This document shows, in pieces, positions 17,877-26,421 of a stretch of 64,000 bases of DNA (within the stretch, counting starts at the first letter, position 1; every line of letters begins with the position of its first letter). Made by a program: the position numbers and the translations under genes. The DNA comes from Agarilytica sp045430285 (GTDB lineage: Bacteria > Pseudomonadota > Gammaproteobacteria > Pseudomonadales > Cellvibrionaceae). The stretch lies in NCBI GenBank assembly GCA_045430285.1, contig JAILXV010000002.1, positions 434,001 through 498,000 on the forward strand. The letters run 5' to 3'. The notes below the pieces were generated by a model. The model had not been told where the DNA came from. It did not search any database and saw only the letters and a list, made by a program, of their open reading frames with translations.

Positions 17877-18104
17877 TTAATCGTGGCTATCGGTATAAGG
17901 CAAAAGCGCAATGTAGCGAGCACGCTTTACAGCGGTAGCCAACTGGCGCTGATACTTAGCCTTGGTACCCGTAATGCGGCTAGGTACAATCTTTCCTGTT
18001 TCAGAAACATAGGCTTTTAGGGTATCCAAATCTTTATAATCGATTTGTTTAACACCTTCAGCAGTGAAACGACAAAACTTACGACGACGGAAAAAACGGG
18101 CCAT
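17877..18104 (-). CDS. rpsR: 30S ribosomal protein S18
   Basis: The 75-aa sequence is typical: the N-terminal basic F-F-R-R-R-K-F-C-R-F, then D-Y-K-D-L-D-T-L, and the signature P-S-R-I-T-G-T-K-A-K-Y-Q-R-Q-L. S18 forms a heterodimer with S6 on the 30S platform. It starts two bases after the end of rpsF. Confidence 0.97.
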   Translation of the reverse strand: MARFFRRRKFCRFTAEGVKQIDYKDLDTLKAYVSETGKIVPSRITGTKAKYQRQLATAVKRARYIALLPYTDSHD

Positions 18105-18106
18105 GA

Positions 18107-18568
18107 TTATGCCTCCTCACTTTTGTCTGCGTTACTTTGATCACTGGCTTCTGCAGCAGGAGCGGCAGTCTCTTCAGCGGCGGGTGCAGGTGTTGTTTCA
18201 GATTCAGCGGCACGACGCTCAGCGCGGTTTTTGCGCTCACGGTTCTCTTTTTCCGCTTTCATGATAGGTGACTCTTCCGTAATGGCTTCGTCTGTGCGAA
18301 CCACCATGTTACGAATAACAGCATCGTTATAACGGAAGTTAGTCGTCAATTCTTCTAGTGCTTCATCATCACACTCTACATTCATCATGATGTAATGAGC
18401 TTTGTGGATCTTATTGATGGTATAAGCGAGTTGACGGCGCCCCCAATCTTCCAAGCGATGGACAGTTCCACCATTGGCAGTCACGGTAGAGGTATAACGC
18501 TCAACCATTCCAGGGACTTGTTCACTCTGATCAGGGTGGACCAGAAACACGATCTCGTAATGACGCAT
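18107..18568 (-). CDS. rpsF: 30S ribosomal protein S6 with Ala/Glu-rich tail
   Basis: S6 binds S18 and 16S rRNA. The core begins M-R-H-Y-E-I-V-F-L-V-H-P-D-Q-S and includes H-R-L-E-D-W-G-R-R-Q-L-A-Y and K-A-H-Y-I-M-M-N-V-E. The C-terminus has an extra tail of about 40 residues, rich in Ala, Glu and Pro and ending K-S-E-E-A. Gammaproteobacterial S6 commonly has a variable acidic tail; in E. coli RimK adds glutamates to it. A good sigma-70 promoter lies 70-95 bases upstream, so this is the first gene of the operon. Confidence 0.97.
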   Translation of the reverse strand: MRHYEIVFLVHPDQSEQVPGMVERYTSTVTANGGTVHRLEDWGRRQLAYTINKIHKAHYIMMNVECDDEALEELTTNFRYNDAVIRNMVVRTDEAITEESPIMKAEKENRERKNRAERRAAESETTPAPAAEETAAPAAEASDQSNADKSEEA

Positions 18569-18633
18569 TGCGACTCCTTACGGGTTCAAGCTTCTCGGGG
18601 TATCCGATGAAGCAAGGAGGTTTTGGGGCGCGT

Positions 18634-18662
18634 ATTCTATTTGGGGTGAGTGGGAATTGCAA
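18634..18662 (-). promoter_or_regulatory. Sigma-70 promoter of the rpsF operon
   Basis: On the minus strand, a -35 box TTGCAA (18662-18657) and a -10 box TAGAAT (18639-18634) are separated by exactly 17 bases. The transcript would begin near 18627, leaving a leader of about 60 bases before rpsF in which an S6:S18 autoregulatory RNA could lie; the leader holds CCCCGAG and AACCCGTAAGGAG, but I cannot confirm that fold. Confidence 0.65.
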
Positions 18663-18724
18663 GGATTAGGCCTTCCAGTCACAGAAAGTGGGGGCAGGCT
18701 CTGCTTTGTAGCTACAATTAGCCT

Positions 18725-19843
18725 ATGAACACATTCAAGATTCAGTTTTCGAGCCAGGAAAAGGAATCCGCCTACAGAGCCCACTATCTCCAATCGGACA
18801 AGAATCTCGCGCGCTTTATAATCCTGGTCATCTTAGTCGCTTCAATTCTGTTTATCAGCTCCGACACCCTTTTCACAACATCGAATTCAGAACTTTTACC
18901 CCTAGTAATCGCACGTTTAAGCTTTGCCGTCTGCTCCGCAGTGATCATATATTGTCTGCGCGGTGTCGATAGCGCCAAGATATTCGACTTATATTGTGCC
19001 ATGTGGCTGTTTAGTTTGATTTTAATGATGGCCTTTATTTACTCTACCCGTCCTGCAGCTAATTTAAACAACACCTTAACAAGTTGTTTAATGGCGCTTC
19101 TCTTTTATGTGTTATTCCCCGTACGCCTATCGGTTCAAATTATTTCCGCATTGGCTTTGTCTCTTGCCAACATTATCCATGTGTTCATATCAAAAGACTT
19201 ACTCCAGACAGGTACAATGGGTTCAGTAGTGGGGAGCTATATATCATGTAATCTTATAGGACTTTTCATCGCAATCCGCTGGCATAAATCCCGACGCCGA
19301 GAATTTAGTACCCACCGCAAAGCAATGAACCTGCATAAAAAACTGGAAGAACTTGCCTTTACGGATGATCTAACCGGCTTAGCTAATAGACGCTCAAGCC
19401 TAAAACAATTAGTCAGCGAATATCACCGCCACAAACGCTACGATAATAATTTATCCATCATGGTCATCGATATCGATTTTTTTAAGCATATAAATGACAA
19501 CTACGGCCACGATCAAGGCGACACAACTCTTAAAGCTATCGCTGATCTGATCAACAACAGCTGCCGCAACAACGATACGGCCGGAAGAATGGGCGGCGAA
19601 GAGTTTATGGTCTTACTACCAGAAACACATCTAGGGGATGCTCACCGGTTAGCCGAACGACTGCGAGAAAAATGTGCTGCATTAACGATTCACTCAGGAG
19701 ACAATGAAATTAACGTCACCATTAGTATTGGCGTATCCCAAGCGAATGCTGGCGATGAATACCCGAAAGATATCCTAAAGCGGGCCGACATTGCGCTTTA
19801 TAACGCCAAGGATAGAGGGCGGAATTGTGTTGTAGATGCATAA
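18725..19843 (+). CDS. Membrane diguanylate cyclase (GGDEF)
   Basis: The N-terminal half (about residues 25-195) has roughly six membrane helices and the C-terminal half is a GGDEF domain that would make cyclic di-GMP in the cytoplasm. The active site reads M-G-G-E-E-F, a functional variant of GGDEF, and the product-inhibition I-site R-N-N-D sits five residues before it. D-D-L-T-G-L-A-N-R-R marks the domain start. It is divergent from rpsF. The membrane part resembles 6TM sensor modules but the ligand is unknown. Confidence 0.9.
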   Translation: MNTFKIQFSSQEKESAYRAHYLQSDKNLARFIILVILVASILFISSDTLFTTSNSELLPLVIARLSFAVCSAVIIYCLRGVDSAKIFDLYCAMWLFSLILMMAFIYSTRPAANLNNTLTSCLMALLFYVLFPVRLSVQIISALALSLANIIHVFISKDLLQTGTMGSVVGSYISCNLIGLFIAIRWHKSRRREFSTHRKAMNLHKKLEELAFTDDLTGLANRRSSLKQLVSEYHRHKRYDNNLSIMVIDIDFFKHINDNYGHDQGDTTLKAIADLINNSCRNNDTAGRMGGEEFMVLLPETHLGDAHRLAERLREKCAALTIHSGDNEINVTISIGVSQANAGDEYPKDILKRADIALYNAKDRGRNCVVDA

Positions 19844-19899
19844 CGAAAAAAAGAAAGTAGAGTCAGATTGACCTGACCTCAAAAAATAGGAAACTACAG

Positions 19900-20125
19900 T
19901 TAAGCGGCGTTCATCATTTCATATTCCATCGGCGCTCTGTAGTTAAGTTAATTGTAGAATGCCGCCTTTTTCTATTCTAAAAACCCCGATGCATTTAAAA
20001 GTCTCCTACCTAGCGATTACTCGACTCAGGTATACCAGCGCCCAAACCAGCTCATTTTTTTCAAGGCATATAAAGAAGCTTTCAATAAAGGCATTACTAT
20101 TACATAACCGGCACTTCTCTGTTAG
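19900..20125 (-). pseudogene. Remnant of an IS3-family transposase (OrfB C-terminus)
   Basis: Translating the minus strand in pieces gives N-A-F-I-E-S-F-F-x-C-L-E-K-N-E-L-V-W (around 20095-20042) and, in another frame, A-A-F-Y-N-stop-L-N-Y-R-A-P-M-E-Y-E (near 19963-19915) ending at a TAA at 19900. These match the DDE transposase tail of IS3-group elements (N-A-x-x-E-S-F-F-x-x-L-K-x-E-L, F-Y-N-x-x-R, S-P-x-E-Y-E). At least one frameshift and two in-frame stops are present, so it is dead. No intact IS end or OrfA was found. The gap between the GGDEF gene and the next gene holds nothing else. Confidence 0.7.
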
Positions 20126-20195
20126 TTATTTTCCATTTATACCCAACAACAAAAGCCCTCATAGAACACTTTCACCACCCAAACCAATCTGACAT

Positions 20196-20996
20196 TTACC
20201 CTTCCAAACATTTACCATCAACCACCTCAACCTTACGAATCTCACACTCATGAGCCGAAACCACCATTATTTTTTTCGGCGGCGTTTTTCCTTGAAACTC
20301 ATCAATAAAATCATTCAGCTTCAAACAAAAGAACTCATCACAGATATTCGCTCTTAAATCTGCAGAAAGACAACAGCCTTTATCTGTATGAAAAATACAG
20401 CTATTCGCGGTCGCCTTCTCTGGAATATAGTTTTTATATGCTTGCAGGATATTTTCTGGACAAATGCCTTCGTTAGTTTCTAGCACCCGCGTGAGCGTCG
20501 ATCGTTGAATAAACGCATTATGTGCTTTTCCTTTTGTACAGCACCGGCCATTACAAGCGGCACACATACTTCCTAGAAAATGCGCGACGCTTTGCTCTTT
20601 CGGTGTATCAAATGGGGATCGAAAAGTTGTTTCAACTTTCTGTGGTACGCCATTATCTATTTCTTGCATTTCATTTAGCAACACCGAAATATGGCCCAGC
20701 AATGCTTCTGTCCGCGCTGCGCTCACCACTTCCATTTCGAAATTACAGTTGGGCACTTCAGCTACAGCGACTAAGTTCGGATCTAAATTTTCTTGAACTG
20801 TCCATTCCGTGAATTTTTTCTTAATATTTTCCGTGTGTGTTTTTTCTAAAATATTCCAATAGTCGTTCGTTTTAAGCTGTTTTTCTTTATCCCATTTCAT
20901 TCGACATGGAAGAGACCCACAATGGGCTTGAGCTGAATAGGCCAGCAAGGCTTTATCACAATAGGGACATGCTTTGGTTTTTTCAGGGTTAAACAC
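20196..20996 (-). CDS. Cys-rich protein with zinc-ribbon-like and YkgJ-like segments, 266 aa
   Basis: Not firmly recognised. The N-terminus has C-P-Y-C-D-K, then C-G-S-L-P-C, which could form a small zinc site. The C-terminal half holds M-C-A-A-C-N-G-R-C-C-T-K-G, C-I-F-H, G-C-C-L and N-I-C-D-E-F-F-C, a spacing similar to YkgJ-like (UPF0153) proteins thought to bind zinc or an iron-sulfur cluster. No signal peptide or membrane helix. The upstream ORF edge borders an IS remnant on the 3' side. The metal and function are unknown. Confidence 0.75.
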   Translation of the reverse strand: MFNPEKTKACPYCDKALLAYSAQAHCGSLPCRMKWDKEKQLKTNDYWNILEKTHTENIKKKFTEWTVQENLDPNLVAVAEVPNCNFEMEVVSAARTEALLGHISVLLNEMQEIDNGVPQKVETTFRSPFDTPKEQSVAHFLGSMCAACNGRCCTKGKAHNAFIQRSTLTRVLETNEGICPENILQAYKNYIPEKATANSCIFHTDKGCCLSADLRANICDEFFCLKLNDFIDEFQGKTPPKKIMVVSAHECEIRKVEVVDGKCLEG

Positions 20997-21149
20997 GGAA
21001 TCGCCTTTTATCAGTGGCTTTCGTCATAATCGATTCAATCAAAGTAGCACAACAAACTTTAGGTGTTCAGCATAAGCAACTTATTCTATTATTCCGCCCC
21101 GCTGAACCATTCTCACTATACACCGCTTACCTAGGACATAGACAATTAC

Positions 21150-22001
21150 ATGAACGCCAAACAAGCCTCTATTGCTATGATCCTGGCTGCAGCGCTATGG
21201 GGAACCCATCCGGTACTCATTCAACTTGCTGATTGGACGGCTCTTGCTACTGCCTGGATCAGAGGCCCGAGCTGTGCGCTTGTGTTAACGCTCTACATTT
21301 TACTTAACCGAAAACTCTCTTTTAAATCTCCAGGCCTACAACTGATATGTGGGCTCGCCCTTGTTTTAAACAGCATATTGTTTGTATCTGCATCGAGCTA
21401 TACGACACCCGCAAATGCCGTACTGCTTATATTTACATTTCCTTGGATCACCATCGCGCTCGATTATTTTATGCGGGGCACATTACCTGTACGTGCAGAT
21501 ATCATGCGATTGAGTCTTGGCCTAATCGGTATTTTAATTATTGTCAGTGACGGACTCCACAAAGGCGGCACCATTGGCGATATCTTCGCATTGCTAGCCG
21601 GTGTCAGTATCGCCCTCCATATCACTTTCAGCCAGTCTCTTAAGGAGCGCCACGGAGGGAACAAAGAAGTATTAACCTCAATGCTCTTTGCCTGGGTAGT
21701 CACATCAGTTGTCTTGCTCCCCTTTGTATTTATTACACCGGCTAGCAGTAATCCAAACCTCTGGTATCTCGCGTTGTTTGGGCTGCTATCCGCCATCCCA
21801 TGGCTACTTTGGGGGAAAGCAGTCGCCTATATTCCTGGACACGTTGTCGCAGCACTACTGAGCGTAGAGGTATTTATCGCTGCGCTTGGAGGTTGGCTCG
21901 TATTGGGCGAAGCCCTGCCCCTCACTACCTGGGTCGGCGGCATAATGACATTGGGCGCAGCCACACTTCAAATCACTTCGGGATCAAAAGGCACCGACTA
22001 A
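21150..22001 (+). CDS. EamA (DMT-superfamily) transporter
   Basis: A 283-aa inner-membrane protein with ten predicted helices in two repeated EamA halves: the first opens with A-A-A-L-W-G-T-H-P-V-L, and the second half ends with a conserved-looking L-G-G-W-L-V-L-G-E-A-L-P-L-T-T-W-V-G-G. The superfamily exports amino acids, nucleobases or other metabolites; the substrate cannot be told from sequence. It is followed after 76 bases by the permease-histidine kinase fusion in the same direction, so a functional link is possible but unproven. Confidence 0.88.
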   Translation: MNAKQASIAMILAAALWGTHPVLIQLADWTALATAWIRGPSCALVLTLYILLNRKLSFKSPGLQLICGLALVLNSILFVSASSYTTPANAVLLIFTFPWITIALDYFMRGTLPVRADIMRLSLGLIGILIIVSDGLHKGGTIGDIFALLAGVSIALHITFSQSLKERHGGNKEVLTSMLFAWVVTSVVLLPFVFITPASSNPNLWYLALFGLLSAIPWLLWGKAVAYIPGHVVAALLSVEVFIAALGGWLVLGEALPLTTWVGGIMTLGAATLQITSGSKGTD

Positions 22002-22077
22002 CACCACAATACGCCATGCCTCCAGAGCCACGCCATTTGCGGGTATAATCTCATCTCTTTTCGGTTATGAGCCCAGC

Positions 22078-25000
22078 ATGCGAGCAACACAGCAAGTTTT
22101 CCGCGTTCGGCGGCAGTACAACAAATGGGTCGCAAACCAGACACTGGAAGACTATGCCTTACGCTTTACCGCTAAGAGCGCGAGACGCTGGTCAATCGAT
22201 CGCGTGGCCAAAACGGCCCTTGGAGCCACGGCTTTTCTGGCGCTAGAAGCTATCGCTGCGGCGCTCACGCTGAACTACGGGTTTAACAACACACTCTGGG
22301 CCATTGCCACCGTCGCGTTGATTATTTTCGTCACCGGCTTTCCAATCAGTTACTACGCCGCCAAATATGGTTTAGATATCGATCTACTTACGCGAGGCGC
22401 GGGTTTTGGTTATTTGGGCTCAACGGTCACGTCGCTCATTTACGCCTCGTTCACCTTTATCTTTTTCGCCATTGAGGCGGCCATTCTCGCCTCCGCAATC
22501 AACGCGCTATTTAACATTCCCATGGTGATTGGCTACATTCTCTGTGCTGTGGCGGTTATCCCGATCGTCACTCACGGTATAGCTGCCATTAGTCGATTCC
22601 AAGTGGGGACACAAAACCTATGGCTGTTGTTACAAATCGCCGCGATCGCCACGGTTTTGTATTTTGAATTTGATCGGATTGGCGACTGGACCCGCTATAC
22701 CCCCAGAAATGCAGAAGCTAGCCAAGGCTTTAATTTAGTCCTCTTTGGTTCGGCCGCCGCAATTCTATTTTCAATGGTCGCGCAAATAGGCGAGCAGGTA
22801 GATTACCTGCGGTTTATGCCTGAAAAGACAGAAAAAAATGCGAAGCGTTGGTGGTTTTGGTTAGTGCTCGCCGGCCCTGGCTGGATATTTATTGGGATTA
22901 TTAAAATGCTGTTGGGCTCATTTTTAGCCTATCTTGCGATTACCTCGGGCACCTCATTTGAGACGGCCAGTGATCCCACTTACATGTACCAAACTGTATT
23001 TTTTCATTTGACGAACTCCCCGACGTTGGCACTCTCTCTTGCGGCCATAATGGTGATCATTTCTCAAATGAAGATTAACGTCACGAATGCCTATGCGGGT
23101 TCCATTGCCTGGTCGAATTTCTTCTCACGCGTAACGCACAGTCACCCCGGCCGAGTAGTGTGGTTAATCTTTAATGTGCTTATCGCGCTTATTCTTATGG
23201 AACTGGGCATGTATCGCGCCCTGGAAGCCATATTAGGTGTGTTTGCGATTGTCGCGGTCAGCTGGCTTGGCTCCTTAGCCGCAGACTTATTAATTAATAA
23301 AAATATTGGCCTTAGCCCAAAACATATTGAATTTAAGCGTGCACATCTATACGACATAAACCCCGTAGGGGTAGGCAGTATGACCATCGCATCCATTGCC
23401 GGCATACTCTGTTACCTCGGCTACATGGGTGATACCGCTAAATATTTAGCCCACTTTGTCGCGCTAGCGTTGTGCTTTACCTGCGTGCCGTTTATCGCAT
23501 GGTTTACGCGTGGCAAATATTATATTGCACGAACATCGCCAGAGTTGCTGGAAATACACGAGACAGATAACGCCGCGACAGGGACGCTCACATGCTCCAT
23601 ATGTGAAAATAACTTTGAGCACGAAGACGTGAGCTTTTGCCCTGCATACCAGGGCGCCATATGTTCGCTCTGCTGCTCACTGGATTCCCGCTGCATGGAT
23701 AGCTGTAAACCTGAAGCCCGATTATCGAAACAAAAATCGCGCTTCCTCTCCATTTTTGTTTCTCAAAACGCAGCGGCATTTTTTAATTCTCGGGTTGGTA
23801 GGCTGGCCTCCATTTTGGTCAGTGTTAATCTCGTTTCCATTGCGCTCCTCTCACTGATTTATTTTCAGATGCAACCATCGAACGATTTTGAAGCTCAGAT
23901 ATTAAAACAAGCCTTGTTCGCCGTATTTTTTATTCTACTGCTTATTTCTGGCGTCATTTCGTGGATATTTTTACTCTCTCACGAGAGCCGCGTAATCGCC
24001 CAACAAGAATCAAACCGACAAACGCGGCGTTTAATGCGAGAGATAGAAGCCCACAAAAAAACAGACCGCGCATTACAAGATGCAAAAGATCTTGCTGAAC
24101 GCGCAAACGTGGCAAAAAGCCGATACCTTACAGGCATCAGCCACGAACTGCGCACCCCCCTGCAATCCATACTCGGCTACGCGCAATTACTTAACCAAAA
24201 AGAAGATATTCCCAGCCACCACAAACAAGCCCTGCAAATTATTAAACGCAGTGGCGACTACCTTACCGACCTCATTGAAGGCTTATTGGATATATCTAAA
24301 ATTGAAGCGGGTCGCCTCGAAATATACCGTAACCATGTACGCTTTCCCGAGTTGCTTGAACAGCTCAACCATATGTTTAAACAGCAAGCGGAAGATAAAG
24401 GCATTGAATACCATTACCACCTACATAATCGTTTGCCTGCCACCGTTATCGCGGATGAAAAACGGCTTCGCCAAGTATTAATTAATGTATTGGCAAACGC
24501 TGTAAAATACACGCCAAAAGGCCGCGTCGACTTTGATGTCTACTATAGAAACCAAGTCGCTGAGTTTCGTATAACCGATACTGGCGTCGGTATCGCCGCA
24601 CAAGATATCGAACGGATCATGGCCCCGTTTGAGCGCGTACAAAAACGCGGCGTCAATAACCCATCGGGTACCGGCTTGGGACTCACAATTTCCCGCCTAT
24701 TAGTTGATATTATGGGCGGTGAGTTAACCGTAGAAAGTACAACAGGGGCAGGAAGTTGCTTTACCGTCTCCTTACTCCTGTCTTCCGTCGTACAAGTACA
24801 GCAAGCAGCCGAAACAAAGCGGAATATTAGCGGCTACACAGGAGCCCCAATCACCATTGCTGTGGTTGATGATGAAAATGCACACCGCAACTTACTCAGA
24901 GATTTACTTAGCCCCCTAGGCTTCTCCATTATTGAAGCAAGCGATGGTTTTGAGTGCTTAAATACCGTCACACAACAATCACCTAATCTATATCTTTTAG

Positions 25001-25473
25001 ATATGACCATGCCAGAAATGAGCGGGCTTGAACTGGCGAACAAACTACGGGACAAGGGCATCACCGCCCCCATATTTATGATCTCTGCAGATGCCCACGA
25101 GCATCATCAAACCCACAAAAGCCAGGACCCTCACGACGCCTACTTCGTGAAGCCCATCAACATCAATGCGTTGATCGAAACAATCGGCTCGCACTTGAAA
25201 TTAGAATGGACTTATTCAACACAAGAAAATAATAGCAACTCACAACAAACAATCGATATCGACCCTAGTCAACTAACCTTACCCGAGCACGACTTATTGC
25301 GAGAGCTACTGGCCTACGCGCAAATCGGATACAAAAAAGGCGTGACGCAAACACTTGATGAAATGGCTGATTTAGATATTCTCGATCAAGAAGCCTTGGA
25401 CTATTTTACCCAACTCACTAATAATCTTCGTTTCGAACAAATGAGCGCCTACTTGGAACAACACCTACCATGA
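22078..25473 (+). CDS. NCS1 permease-like / hybrid histidine kinase fusion, 1131 aa
   Basis: Residues 1-490 resemble an NCS1 (purine/cytosine/hydantoin) permease with about 12 membrane helices. A Cys-rich segment follows (about 500-545: C-S-I-C, F-C-P-A-Y, C-S-L-C-C-S-L-D-S-R-C, C-K-P), then two more helices, a coiled-coil, and a HisKA domain whose phospho-acceptor is His689 in I-S-H-E-L-R-T-P-L. The HATPase motifs N-A-V-K-Y, D-T-G-V-G-I and G-T-G-L-G-L are intact. A receiver domain carries phospho-acceptor Asp975 in L-L-D-M-T-M-P. It overlaps its response regulator gene by four bases (ATGA). It likely senses, and perhaps transports, a nucleobase-like compound; the ligand is inference. Confidence 0.88.
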   Translation: MRATQQVFRVRRQYNKWVANQTLEDYALRFTAKSARRWSIDRVAKTALGATAFLALEAIAAALTLNYGFNNTLWAIATVALIIFVTGFPISYYAAKYGLDIDLLTRGAGFGYLGSTVTSLIYASFTFIFFAIEAAILASAINALFNIPMVIGYILCAVAVIPIVTHGIAAISRFQVGTQNLWLLLQIAAIATVLYFEFDRIGDWTRYTPRNAEASQGFNLVLFGSAAAILFSMVAQIGEQVDYLRFMPEKTEKNAKRWWFWLVLAGPGWIFIGIIKMLLGSFLAYLAITSGTSFETASDPTYMYQTVFFHLTNSPTLALSLAAIMVIISQMKINVTNAYAGSIAWSNFFSRVTHSHPGRVVWLIFNVLIALILMELGMYRALEAILGVFAIVAVSWLGSLAADLLINKNIGLSPKHIEFKRAHLYDINPVGVGSMTIASIAGILCYLGYMGDTAKYLAHFVALALCFTCVPFIAWFTRGKYYIARTSPELLEIHETDNAATGTLTCSICENNFEHEDVSFCPAYQGAICSLCCSLDSRCMDSCKPEARLSKQKSRFLSIFVSQNAAAFFNSRVGRLASILVSVNLVSIALLSLIYFQMQPSNDFEAQILKQALFAVFFILLLISGVISWIFLLSHESRVIAQQESNRQTRRLMREIEAHKKTDRALQDAKDLAERANVAKSRYLTGISHELRTPLQSILGYAQLLNQKEDIPSHHKQALQIIKRSGDYLTDLIEGLLDISKIEAGRLEIYRNHVRFPELLEQLNHMFKQQAEDKGIEYHYHLHNRLPATVIADEKRLRQVLINVLANAVKYTPKGRVDFDVYYRNQVAEFRITDTGVGIAAQDIERIMAPFERVQKRGVNNPSGTGLGLTISRLLVDIMGGELTVESTTGAGSCFTVSLLLSSVVQVQQAAETKRNISGYTGAPITIAVVDDENAHRNLLRDLLSPLGFSIIEASDGFECLNTVTQQSPNLYLLDMTMPEMSGLELANKLRDKGITAPIFMISADAHEHHQTHKSQDPHDAYFVKPININALIETIGSHLKLEWTYSTQENNSNSQQTIDIDPSQLTLPEHDLLRELLAYAQIGYKKGVTQTLDEMADLDILDQEALDYFTQLTNNLRFEQMSAYLEQHLP

Positions 25474-26384
25474 GCCAAGAAACCAATACCGATATCGTAA
25501 TGGTCGTTGACGACTCGCCAGAGGCGCTCAGCCTTATTAACGACACGCTTGAACAAGCCGGCATCGATGTACTGGTCGCCCTAGAAGGCAAACAAGCCAT
25601 TGCCATTGCAAACAAATTGCGCCCCGATCTCATTTTGATGGACGCCATCATGCCCAACATGGATGGCTTTGAAACCTGTCGCCAATTAAAAGAAGATCAA
25701 CGCCTACAATCAATTCCCGTTATTTTTATGACCGGCCTAACCGATAAAGAAAGCACCGTTCAAGGCTTAGAGGCTGGCGGTGTAGACTACCTGACAAAAC
25801 CCGTAGATCCCGCAGAATTACTAGCACGCATAAAAGTACATTTAAAAAATGCACGCTTAACGAATAGTGCCTACCAAGCCCTAGACACTACCGGCCAACA
25901 TCTATTTACCGCCGATGAAAATGGCAACATTCTATGGGCTACACCGCAAACCCACGCGCTTTTTACTAAAGCGAAAATCACCGAGAGCTGGAAAAACGAA
26001 ACCCTAGCACCACAACTCGCCACGTGGTTTTCACACGCGCCCGCAGTCAATCACAGCATCAATGTAGAAGAATCAGAATACCCTCTCAATATCGTGCTCG
26101 TAGAACGACGTACCGAAGGTGAATATTTGTTACGTCTACTCGACACAAAGAATGTGGCTGGTGAAGAAGTGCTTAAAGAAAAATTAAAACTCACCAAGCG
26201 CGAATCGCAAGTGCTTTACTGGCTGGCGAAGGGAAAAACAAATCGCGAAGTGGCCCAAATTTTAGAAATGAGCCCAAGAACGGTAAACAAACACTTAGAA
26301 CAAATATACCCGAAACTAGGCGTAGAAAATCGAACGGCTGCGGCAGCCAAAGCGATTGGCACTCTTGGCAATCACAACAACTAG
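25470..26384 (+). CDS. Response regulator, REC plus LuxR-type HTH, 304 aa
   Basis: An N-terminal receiver domain starts V-M-V-V-D-D-S-P with phospho-acceptor Asp58 in L-I-L-M-D-A-I-M-P and the conserved Lys in Y-L-T-K-P-V-D-P. A middle region (about 140-225) looks like a degenerate PAS-like linker. The C-terminus is a GerE/LuxR helix-turn-helix (L-T-K-R-E-S-Q-V-L, G-K-T-N-R-E-V-A, S-P-R-T-V-N-K-H-L). The ATGA overlap with the permease-kinase gene shows translational coupling, so the pair forms one two-component system. Its regulon is unknown; it could include the preceding EamA gene. Confidence 0.92.
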   Translation: MSQETNTDIVMVVDDSPEALSLINDTLEQAGIDVLVALEGKQAIAIANKLRPDLILMDAIMPNMDGFETCRQLKEDQRLQSIPVIFMTGLTDKESTVQGLEAGGVDYLTKPVDPAELLARIKVHLKNARLTNSAYQALDTTGQHLFTADENGNILWATPQTHALFTKAKITESWKNETLAPQLATWFSHAPAVNHSINVEESEYPLNIVLVERRTEGEYLLRLLDTKNVAGEEVLKEKLKLTKRESQVLYWLAKGKTNREVAQILEMSPRTVNKHLEQIYPKLGVENRTAAAAKAIGTLGNHNN

Positions 26385-26421
26385 CCATAAAACGCAACCT
26401 CTGTATTTTTAACGCATAAGA

